A stretch of DNA of 64,000 nucleotides from Pithys albifrons albifrons (Eukaryota; Chordata; Aves; Passeriformes; Thamnophilidae), in contig NC_092467.1 of the NCBI RefSeq assembly GCF_047495875.1, positions 16,209,566 through 16,273,565 of the forward strand, given 5' to 3'. Below are positions 42,201 to 54,200 of this stretch, piece by piece. The notes under the pieces were generated by a model. The model worked only from the letters and a program-made list of their open reading frames with translations. It was not told where the DNA came from and did no database searches. Every line of letters starts with the position of its first letter. The stretch's first letter is position 1. Both the position numbers and the translations under genes were made by a program.

Positions 42201-45200
42201 TAGTAACTGTTCCACTGAAGTAGACAGAACTATCGTGCATTTCCTGTAATTAAGGGCCTGTAACAAAGTGAAGGTGGTCCCTCCTGTAGCCTGTTTGTTA
42301 AAGGAAGACTGTAAAAAGCATTTACCATGTGTTACAACTGTTAGTGTAAACACTAACTGTGAATTTTTTTTAACAGAAGTGGAGTGTGCTAAAAACGTAG
42401 CAAAAATGGCTGAAACTGCTAAAGCTATTGTTGGGCACCAGGTGAGTACACCTTATTAGGGGCTCTGTCACAGACTGAAATCTGTATTGAATGCCCAGCC
42501 CACATGCAAAATCTGGGGATGTTGAGAAGTGGGTTTTTAAGCTGATACAGAATGGGTTTATACCACAAAGCAGTGGTTAAAAGATCTGCTGTATTTTATG
42601 TTTTCCATTTGTTCTGGAAATTTGGTTACATTGTATTACTTTTGTTGAATATGCAGAATAGTTTTCACAATATGCTTTTTTCTGTCTAAAGTCTTGTATG
42701 CTTTGTGATTTGGACTTTTTTCCTAGTAAAATGAAATACAGCTGAGTAATTAGTAATACTCTGCATTCATACCTGACTTCCACACACATAAATTTCTTAC
42801 TAAACTTAAGTGAAAATCTGATTCAGTTATACAAACATTTAGAATGTCAGTATACCTTTCTTACCTAGAACACTAATGTGTTTTGTGTAATTTTTAGGAT
42901 TATATGCCATTCCAATCAATATTCATTAATGCTTTTCAAAATGATATCGAGAACAATCAACTTTGGCAACAAACAGCTGCTGCTCTCCAGTCTAACAAAT
43001 TTGTGCAGGTAAGCTTAAAGAAAAAGGCCAAAATACTGTTTAGGGGTTTTAAAAGTTTTGTGACACCGCAGAATATTTAAAAGAATGAACTTGCAACTTA
43101 TAAGCCTTTAATGAGCTCTCTTAATATTTCCTATTTAGCCTCTTCTTGGGAGGAAAAATGAATTGGATAGACAAAGGAAAGATATCAAGGAGCTTTGGCA
43201 GCGAGAACAGAAAAAAATGGTTGGTAATTCTTTCATATCTAATGGTTCAGTCTAAAATTCTTCAAAGGGATGAAACTTTCAAACTAGGCTGTTATGAACT
43301 TATATTCACATGTAGAGTTTGCAGGGCTTGTTGGAAGTAGCATGTAACTCTCAATTCCATGGCAATCTAGTATTTTAAGGGGTTATCTTTCAATGACTGC
43401 AGCGTACAAACCTTTACATAACACCCTCTTCAAACATCATATTAAATGACTGAAAAATTAATATCAGTTATTCTTCTGTTTTGTCTTTCATTACATTCTC
43501 CAGCAAGAGCTTGAAGCTGCTCTAAGAAAAGCAAAGTTGTTATATGCACAGCGTCAGGATGAGTATGAAAAGGCAAAATCCTGCACTGCTCGTGCTGAGG
43601 AGGAACATCTGAGCACAGGTGGAAGCTTTGTGAAAGATTTCAGCAAGCAATTGGAGAAAAAACGAAAGCTGGAAGAGGAAGCTCTTCAAAAGGTAGAAAG
43701 ATTTTGTTCCTTGCTTTTAAAGTTAAGCCTATGCTGTCTGTATTCATGCTTTCCCAATGTAAGTGTTCAAGTAAGAGTTCAGTTTATAATTTAATTTTAA
43801 TCGTGCTATGCTCTTTTGGGCTCTTATCCTAAATGGCAATCTCCAGTTACAAGCATCTGGTGTGGGTTTTTTTGTTTTTGCTTCTGTTATCAAGGCCTGC
43901 ACTCCATCAGCCCTTTATACTTTTGTTTTCTCCAGGCTGAAGAGGCCAGTGAACACTATAAAGCAAGCATGGCAGAGGTTGAAGAAAAAAGAAATTATCT
44001 GGAAAGCTTTAAAAGTGATGTTTTAACACAGCTTCGGGAGCTTATTTACCAGTGTGATCTTACTCTTAAAGCTGTAAGCATGGTTTTTAAAACATATTTT
44101 GCACAGATTTATAAATATTGTTAAAAGTAAAAAAGCCCCATCTATAGTGTTACCACTTAAAATAGAAAGTTTTCAAAGGACAGAGGTTAAGCCAATAGAA
44201 AAAGAAAGAAAACTTTTAATTTTTTCTGTGGTGTTCTCCTTCTGATAGGCATTAGGGAAAAAAAAAGCGAGGGGGAGTTACATGTCTTGAACATTTCTGG
44301 GTGTTTCATGAGCTGTGGCCTTGCAAGCACCCTCACTACACAAACCTTGTAAAATATCCCTTAAGAGTATTGATAGCAGTTATGTTCCTCTGTTGCTTGA
44401 GTGCATTTGCCATTACTTTCATTAGTTCATTAACAAAGACATCTGGATCAAGCACAGAATGGTCATTAACACGCTTCAGCACAAAGCCTGCCAGTCTTGA
44501 TGGCAGTCTTAATTACTGCAGGATCAATTGCAGCTAATTGAATGTATTAATTTATTGTGCGTAAATAAGGAAAGGATGGTCAAAACTGTACATGCACAAT
44601 TTCTGAAAAAGCTTTAAGAACACATATGTCAAGAGATTGTTCTTTTGATTTTTCTTTTAGATGAGAAAAGGACAATTTAATGCCAGGACAGGGAGGGAAA
44701 CTAAAACTTCAAACACACACACCTCTCCTCAGGCAACCCCAAAACCGACCTGTAAGACCAGTAGAAAGCTTAGACTTGTCAGGTCAAGTACATATAAATT
44801 GCAAACTACTTTGCAACCCCAAAGCTAAAGAAAGCAGCCACACAGAGTCCCCTTTTCTGGTCTCTGACTTGTGATAAAATCATTTAAAAGCGTTACGATG
44901 TAATTTATTGAAGAAAGTGTTCAGTTAGTCTTTCTGTAGGGATAGAGTTTTGTCTGTTTCATGTCTCAAGGCAACATGGAGTTCACCTGGGTTTGGAATT
45001 CCAAGTGCTTCATCATCACAGTGCTGACTGAAATTCCTTTCAGAGCATGAAAAATACATTTTGGTAGCAAAAAACCCTTGCTGCTTATCTTGATCAATGC
45101 AAATTGGGAAGCCATTGGAATTGTCTTTGCGACCAGGAGGATTTGATAACCCAGAGAGAAGAGAAATACTAATATCTGTATTACAGATGAAGTTCTTACA

Positions 45201-48200
45201 GTTGACTTTCAGGAATCTTCCACAAAATAACATATTTCTGAAATTTCTATTTTCTGAAATTTTTTTAGTCTTACTGTTTAAATAATCTTCTGTTTGGATA
45301 TTAATTTGGGTTGAACAAAGTGTGAGTATCTAGTAAATGATCTCCAAATAATGAAAGTCTTTTTCTCTCAACAGGCAACCGTTAACCTGTTCCAGCTGCA
45401 GCATGCTCAGGTTGTATCTCTTCCAGTCAACTGCCAGTCCCTCTGTGAGAGTGCCAAGCTCTATGACCCTGGTCAGCAGTATTCAAAGTTTGTGAAAAGT
45501 TTGCCAAAGGATGGTGTTCCTATGGAATCAGGCTCTTTTGAAACCCAGAGCTCCCAGGTCGATGGGTAAGACCCAAAGAGCAAGTGGCATCTGCTTGGTC
45601 TAGAATGGAATACTAAGCAAATGGGCTTAGCAGTAAAATGTTGGTCTTGGAGGAATTAAAAGAATCCTGGTATTTTACCATGCTTTACCATTCTCTGTCT
45701 CTGTCCCATCTTTTGGTAGATTATATATAATGTTGGCATTAAAACCTGCCTCTAAATTCCAAAGCAGAATGTCATTTCATGCAATAAGACTTGCTAAAAC
45801 ATTGACAATTGTTGTGCTAGACTTGACTTGTTACTATTTTAATGTAGATACTGGTTAATAAGAAAAATGTGAATTTTGGACTTGGTAGTGCTGTGTGGCA
45901 GTAGTATTTGATAATCAGTTTAGAAAGTCTGAGGAGGTAGTTTTCCTCTCCTACAGGCCTTCCTGCTACGGTAGCTTCTTTCATATTGTTTACACTTGAC
46001 AACTTTTTGGCAGGAAGTATTGCTCCATTTCTGTCTCTTGCTATGTGACTAAAAAAACCTGAGTCTGTTTGTAGGGACATGTTATAACTTAATCATTTTT
46101 CTTCCAACCTATATGAAATGGAAGTTTTTTACTGTTAATCTGTGAAAGATCCAGCTAATGTGGAAGTAAAGACTTCAAGACAAAAACCCAGCTCCTTGTG
46201 TCAGCGTGCCAAATGCTTTTCTACCTTTAATTTGTTGTAAAATAGTCATCTTGGCACTAAAGCACCAGCATATCCATTCCAATCTGTGTGTTTCACAGTT
46301 CTGCAGGAAAGTGTCGTCATAGTTTTTCAAAAGGAAACTAAGTACAAAAAACTGAATGCTTGAGTCAGACATCTACCAACAAAAGCCAGGAAATTCAAAG
46401 TTAAAGCTGAGATTCTTAGTTCTTGTCTGTAAATTTCCTGCCTTTTAAGACTGATTCAGGCTATACTCATAAACTTTGACTTAGGGGGATTTAACTATGT
46501 AGCTCTCTGAGAAACTGGTGAGCATGAAATTTCCAACTCTTTGTGTGCTCTCCCAGCTATTTACTGCTTAAGATTTATGGGAGTGTGTTTTTTCTCCTCC
46601 TCACTCCCCTTTTGTTATGTTTGTCAGGCCTTGTGATTCTTCATGTACTTGAAGTGATCATTTCTGTTGTTTAGGTCTGCATTAATTTAAGGGACAGTAG
46701 CTTGAAAAAATCCAAATCTTAATGTTTTTCAGTCTCTATTTCCTTACGCTTGATAGGGTAGAACTGATTAAGGAACAGCTTTCTGACTGCTAAACTTGGC
46801 CAGCAGGCCATTTTAGTCCACAGGGTGCTTCAGCTTTTACATTAATTACCATTAACAGTGTTCTGTCCTTATCGTGAGAGCAGATTTTCACAACAGATTG
46901 ACTCTCTGGTACCATCAACATATTTTCTGTGCTTTTTAAAAAGCACAGCATATTAACATTATAGGTGGATGGTCCTGATGGCTGGGCAGAGAATCTTTTA
47001 GAGGGGAAAACATAGCCATAGGTGGCCATGGCTTCTGAATTATTCTGATGTTCAGATGAACAGATAGGCTGCTTTTTCAAAGTCTGCCAGATAACGTTCA
47101 TAATATCATGCAGAGATGTGGAAAAGCTGATTCATGGCATAGAGAGGAAGCGCTGGAAAATCACACATATTTAATCTAAAGAAATGTCTACCTTTATTTT
47201 TTTTTAATTTGGACTTTAATAATTACATGTAAAATATATATGTTCATGAGTAGTGATTAAAGAAAGCATTTTTGGTGCCCAGGGATTTTAAAAATATGTT
47301 GATTTTCATTCATTTCTGTCTTATTCATTCTTCAAATTACTTTCTTCTTCCTGAAGGGTTTTTAATAAGCAGTCAACAAACAGCATCCATACATCACATG
47401 GTAACTTATCTCAGTGTTCAGGAGATTTTCCTGCGCAGACATTAGATGATGTGGGAAGCCCAATTTATCATCGTTCACAAAAAGTTAGAGAGAAGAGGTC
47501 TTCCAGCAACACAGATATTCAAGGTAGTTCTGTATTTCATCTGAAGCTCAGTCTCTGATAAGTAAAAAAGTAAAAATTAAAAAGTACACTTGATGTCTCA
47601 GTCAGAAGTGTAGCACTGAACAGTTAAAAATGTATTATAAAGTTTGAAGCCTAGAAAGCATTATGTACTTGAGCATAATAAGGACAAATGGAAAACTATA
47701 TGCATACCCTAAATTCTTTGACAAGAAAGGAAAGATGCAATTCAAACAGCAAGTACTGTCAAGCTCAGTGGACTAAACTATTTCAATTAGCCTTAGCAAT
47801 TGAAAATCCATTGGTTTTGTAAATACTGTGTTGATTTCTGTGAAAGCACAAATACCAGTTTCTAAAATTAATTTTCTTAGATCGAGAAGCTTTTACAGGA
47901 ATATATGATGATGAGTCTTTTCACTATATTGCATGCTCATGTAGCTTTCGCAATGTTTTCCTATTTTGAATGTAATCAATAGTCTTTAAATAAAAGACAA
48001 AGTAATTTTTGTCCTTGACATTTGGAATTAGTGGATTTTCTTTTCAAAAGCAGTACGAGGGCCGCCACCGTTCAGATCGTGGTCAGTTGGCAACCAGAGT
48101 GGAGGAATGTGCAGTGATTCTGAAAGCGCAGGGGGAAGCAGCGAGTCACGCTCCATGGATTCTCCATCTGCCAGCCCAGGTACAGCTCTGCTCACTGCTG

Positions 48201-51200
48201 TACTAGTAGGAAGTTTTCTCTTTGTGCTGTTTTACAGTAATGGAGATATCACTGTTAGATAAGCAAGTATGGGGCAGAGCATATAACGAAAATGAACAGT
48301 TAGGTAAAAGTGATAATTACAGCTTCCTGAAAATTCTTCTCATCTGCTAGGGGATTTTAAGAGACGACTTCCCCGAACACCTTCCACTGGTACTATGTCA
48401 TCTGCAGATGATCTTGATGAAAGAGAGCCACCATCTCCTTCAGACTGTGGTAATGTTGTTTCCATACCTGAAGTCCCCAGAAGATGCTTTTTGTTGCTTT
48501 TGTTTCTAATGTGCTTAAGAAAAGTACTTTAACAAGGCTCTGATTACCAACAGCGTTGTTTTGCAATACAGTATGTATCCACTTGAGGTTAAAAATAATG
48601 TTCAAGTCATGTTAATGAAGAGGTGCAGAATTGTCTTTGTACTTTCAGGTTAACTATATGGGCAGCCATTGAACATTTCTAGTGTCTTCTGGCTTATGTA
48701 AGGTAACTTCTAAACTTTGAAGTAAAATGCACAGATACATAGAGTTGGTAATTGGAAAATTGGAAAAGAGTGAATCCAAATGTTTAGGGTAATAACTGAG
48801 ATTCTGCCCTTTTCAGCTAAGAGAAGCAAGTTCAGTAACATCTGTCCCAGATTTAACCTGGCCATTTCTAATTTTTAAATGAATTTTGACTGTATAAAGA
48901 CAATGTTGCCAAAGGTAACCTGAGTAACTGGATTATCAGAAATAGTTCTATGGGAATAGTTCTACAGTACTCACAAACTAATTTTGAAATGTTTGTGGCA
49001 CTTGCTCAGTAAAGCCTCTAGGAAATTCTTCAGTTAGTCCTTATTTCCTAAATGTATACATTGCTTTCTATCTATTAATGAATCTGTGGTTAACAATAAT
49101 AATTTAGATCAAGATTTAATGTATGGCAGTGTGTTAATGAGTGCAAACTTTCACTTGTAGTGGTAATGCTTAATCAATGTTTGAGCTTTTAAGACGTTTT
49201 CTGAACAATTACTTCATGTGCTAATTTTAAGTTATCTGTAAAACAAAGGATTTTGGTTTACAGAGTTGTTGATAGCATTTTAAGTAAATTGCTTGAAAAA
49301 AACAGGACACAAAAAGGACCAGTTGCTGTTCTTTCCAGTTTAAGAATCCTCTAGAAAATAGTCTCATGTTGTTATAGGACACTGAGAATCAGTAATTTTT
49401 TTTTCTAAATTTTATATGCATTCTGCCATGGGTGTGGGTTAGCTCTTCCCTGCTGCAAAGCATTTTTTTAAAGTATTTCAGAAACACTACAGGCCAAAAC
49501 ATATTGCCATCTCTCATCTTCTTGTACAGGACCTTGAAATACATAAAATGAAACTTTCATGACTTGTTGCCTGACTGCAGGGCAGCTGGAATTAAATGTC
49601 CTCATATTTTCACATGCCATTAATACAGAAGAAAAATGGAATATTTAAAAATGCAAAAATCATTGTTTGATTCCACTTTTATGTAAAATTCTTTGATAGT
49701 TAATGTGTCTGTTATGTAAACTGTAATGTAATTTTGCTTCCATGTGACTGGAATGTTTTTGATAGTTGCTGTCACTTAGAGAATTGTGTGTTCTGCAGCA
49801 TAGTTCTAAAAAATCAGAATAAATACTATCCTAATAGTAGATACTAAAATGATTATAACAGAGAAATTCTCTCCAGGCTTAAATGATCTGACATCTGAAA
49901 CTGCCAGCTCTCCAGGACCTTTTAGAAATGCTATTATGTCTAAAGCAGCTCAAACACACAAACTAAGGAAGCTGAGAGCTCCATCTAAATGCAGAGAGTG
50001 TGACAGCTTAGTGGTATTTCACGGAGCTGAATGTGAGGAGGTAAGTGGAGAATCAGTTTACATTTCTGCTTGGGATTTATGTGAAGTTGGGAGTTTTGGA
50101 AACTTTAATTATGTTCCTGTATAAAGGCTATAGAGTTTGTGGCTCATATAATCACTATGAACTCAAAGCAGAGTCACAACATACTACTAAATCTTGCCTT
50201 TTGCTCATGTATGGGGTGACAAACATCAGAGATATTGTTTAGGGTGTCAATTTGCATCAAACTGTGTTGTTTTTTTTATCTCCCCTGTAGTGTTCACTTG
50301 CATGCCATAAAAAATGTTTAGAGACTTTAGCTATTCAGTGTGGGCACAAAAAGCTTCATGGAAGGCTTCACTTGTTTGGAGTGGAATTTGCCCAAGCTGC
50401 TAAAAATGTTCCTGATGGCATTCCTTTCATCATCAAAAAGTGTACATCAGAAATTGAAAGCAGAGCACTCAATGTCAAGGTATACTCAAGTTTGTTCATG
50501 CTTAAGTTTTATAGACAATCTCTTTAAAAACAAATTCTCTTTGGGTGTTAATGCTGTACTGTCAATATCTCTATGTTCTACACTTTCCTTTCAAATTGAA
50601 ATAGGGTTGTGCTGCTCTTTTAATTTCAGGGCATCTATCGTGTGAATGGAGCCAAATCAAGAGTTGAAAAGCTTTGTCAAGCTTTTGAAAATGGAAAGGA
50701 TTTGGTTGAGCTCTCTGAACTCTATGCACATGATATCAGCAATGTTCTCAAGCTGTATCTCCGCCAGGTATGCAATTGAGAGGTCAGATGGAAAACCAAA
50801 GTACTGTAATATATTTCTTCAGTGCAAGAGGGAAAACAAAATCCTTTTCAGCAGTCCCACAGCAGAAGGTTCAACGAGCGCCTTGTATTTTTGCAGACTT
50901 CTTTATTTTCACATGGAGCCTGTGACAAGGGCAGGAAAGCTGCCGGTATTACATGGTATTCCACATGGGTGTTACAGCTCCTTAAATATTAGTACCACAC
51001 ACAGCACAAGCTTTTGCTTGTCTGCTCTTGGTGAAGCTTTAGTTTCTATAACCTTTCTGATTAGTGAATATACCTGTCTTACCTGAAGCTTAAAAGATTC
51101 CCATGTTCTTGCCTCCTCGTGCAGACAGTTGCTGATATATTGTTAATATCTGCTAACAAAAATGTCATGAAACATTCATAAAGGTTAGGATGTGTTCATT

Positions 51201-54200
51201 ATGTAGGGACTATCCATTTTTTTTTCTAAATGGAGCTCTAAAGTTTCATGATTGAATTTTCCAAACCAGTTTCAATAAGCATCTGAAAAAACAAAGCTGC
51301 GATGTTGCCAAGTGAAATTATTGAGTTGCTCTGAAAATTTGTTAACCCTGAAAGGAATAGTTCTTAGGTGCATAGTCCTGTCCTCTTCCTTACACTGGCT
51401 GTCAGAGATGAGCATTCCAGTCTTATGATCGTTGCCATTAAGTGATTTTAAAAAATTACAAGATGTACCCTGCCTACATATCCAAGTAAAAAGGTAGCAT
51501 GCTACATACTGGGGTACCAGTTTGAGACACTGTGCTGTATTTTAAACAGGACTTTAAAAAAAAATCAAATGTTTTCTTCTGGTCTTACTACCTCCTTTGT
51601 AGCTGATCTGTTGGTGTTAGGTAAACCTGCTTGTTTTAAATACAGGAGCAGTCCTAGAAACATGCAGTTAAAACATTTTTAGACAGAATTCTGAGCTAAA
51701 CCATTTGAGACTGATTATTAAAATTAATCATATACTACTGATAGACTATCAAAGACCGGAAAATTAAGTAATGCCTCTGTTATTACAGTAATTGAGCACA
51801 TGCGGTGTAACATCTATCTCATAGCAGTCACATTCCTGAAATCTTACCTTTTTCTTGAAATCTTATTTCAATAAAGTATTGATAAATGCTCAGTCCTGCA
51901 GCTATTGTAGGAAGGGGCTGGCAAAAGATTTCTGGGAAATAGTGTAGGAAGAGTGTTTTCTTTACCTAGGATTGGGTTTGAAAAAATTGGGGTTTGAGCT
52001 AATGAACAAGAATTATACAATGTCATCATCTAAGAAAAGATGATAGACCAGACAAAGCTGAAGAGAATCAGGGAGAAAACAAATTAAAATTCAGTTTTGA
52101 GCATGTTTCTGAAATGTTCTTATTTCTTCAGCTTCCAGAGCCCTTGGTTTTGTTTCGGCTTTATAACGAGTTCATTGGACTTGCAAAAGAAAGCCAGCAT
52201 GTTAATGAGGAGTTGGATGCTACACAAGCTAGTCCCAAATCAAAGAAAAGACAGTCAATCTGTATTGAACTGAATAGAATCATCATTAAAATTAAAGATC
52301 TTCTGAAACAACTCCCTGGACCAAACTATAACACTCTTCAGTACCTTATTGGACACCTTCACAGGTGAGAGAAGACTTCACATTCAAACTGATGCTGAAA
52401 AACAAACAGCTGCATGCTGGCAATCTCTTGTACCATTTTAATGACTGTAGAGGAAGTAATCACATATACCTTAGAAGACATTGTTCCATTGCTGTTGCTT
52501 TTTCCATGTAATGAGTTCTCAAGTGACAGAAGAATATGAAAGGGAAATAAAGCAGGGAAAGCGCTGAGCTCCATTATTATTGATTCACATCGTGGTCAGC
52601 CAGTAGTAACTACTGTCAGGTGCAGGGATCTAGATGAGATTTAATCATGATATGACCCAGACAGAGCAGTGATCTGGGGGCTGTTAACAGAAAATTGAGA
52701 CTTGTATCATGTCTCTTAAATAACTATTCTCCAGTTACATTTCATTTCCTTGTCCTCCAAATGCTGGTTTGTATGACAATGTACAACCTGATGACTACCA
52801 ATAAAAATGGGCAATATTGGACCACGACTATGTTATTACTTAGAGTGAGATGCTCTTTTTCCCAACACCAGAAATGCCAAATAGCCACAAATAACATTAA
52901 AATATAGGACATAAAAACATCCTATTTGGAGAGTCCAAGTTGCTGTTAAATGCAGTCTGCACTGAAGAATCTGCCTACCAAACCAACTTTGACTTTTTCA
53001 TTGTCCTTTATCCCTCTTTAGACATAAGATAGTGTTTTAATATCTAAACTATTTTGGAAGCAATAAACCCCTCTAATTCCTGGGAATGTGTTTTGATTTT
53101 TCTTTTCCCCCTCCTTATGCAGAGTAACAGAACAGTCTGATGAAAATAAAATGTCAGCCAGCAACCTTGGCATAATATTTGGCCCGACTCTGCTCAGACC
53201 ACGTCAAACCGATGCTACAGTTTCTCTGTCATCGCTTGTGGACTACCCTTATCAGGCTCGGGTGGTGGAGCTGCTCATAACACACTATGAAAAGATATTT
53301 GATGTTTCATTGAAGCCACTTCTGAGCACAACACAGTCCGAAGAAACAGCTGTTACGGTCAGAGTTGCTTTATCAGCAGATGAGAGGGAGCCACAGCAGC
53401 AGAGGAATTTGTTTGTTGCTGTAAAGGAAGTGAGTGACTCTTCTTGTGCTGCCAGAATGTTACTTGTGCCATCTTAACTTTTGTGTTAAATGCTGCAGCA
53501 TTCCAGAGCCCATTTTTAATAAATCTTTGCTGGCTTCTTGTTAGTGCATTTTCTCTTGAGTTCTCATTTACTTTTTCTCTGACTTTTGTTAGCAGGGTTT
53601 TCTAATAGCTCCAAGTGAAGGCAGAGCTGCAGAAACAGCTGCACTGTTTTTGGAATCGAACAATAGGAAGAATACAAAAGAACAAGAAGAAACATCTGTA
53701 ACTGGTTAGTATGCTGTTAACTCTAGCAGGGGGAATGAATAAGGACTTCTAGATGCATTAGATTATTGTGCATGTAGCTCTTCAAATTAGACAGAAGCAA
53801 GTGATAAAACCTGCTTGCCACTGCTCGATATGCTGTTTCTTTTTGTAAGAACAACAGAATTAAATCTTTCTAAAGGCATTCAAGAAACCTGTGTTTATGG
53901 AATCTGAGCTTAAAGTACTTGGTAAGAGAATACAACACTGTTTTAGTTTTTCCCTTTAAAAAAAAACCAAACAAAAAACAAAACAAAGCCATAATTACAC
54001 TGTGATTGTGGATTTCTGAAATCTACTATAGTGTTACAAACTAATACCCAGCAATGAATGTGTTTTGACCATTGTTTCCCCCAGAATGTGTATCATTGCC
54101 ACTTACTGGAATTAAACCAGAAGTCTTTGGGAAGAGTAATTCTCTGACAGAATCATCAGCTAAGAGCATTTTGGATATCAATATTTCTGCTCAAAAAAAT

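Noticed and set aside
46790..47101. Minus-strand frame of 103 codons in intron 13
   Set aside because: Composition looks protein-like, but I recognise no family and see no promoter or splice partner. It overlaps the 22-bp palindrome.
50646..51086. 146-codon frame overlapping exon 19 and intron 19
   Set aside because: Lies in a different frame from the RhoGAP reading frame, so it is a shadow of the exon plus chance intron.
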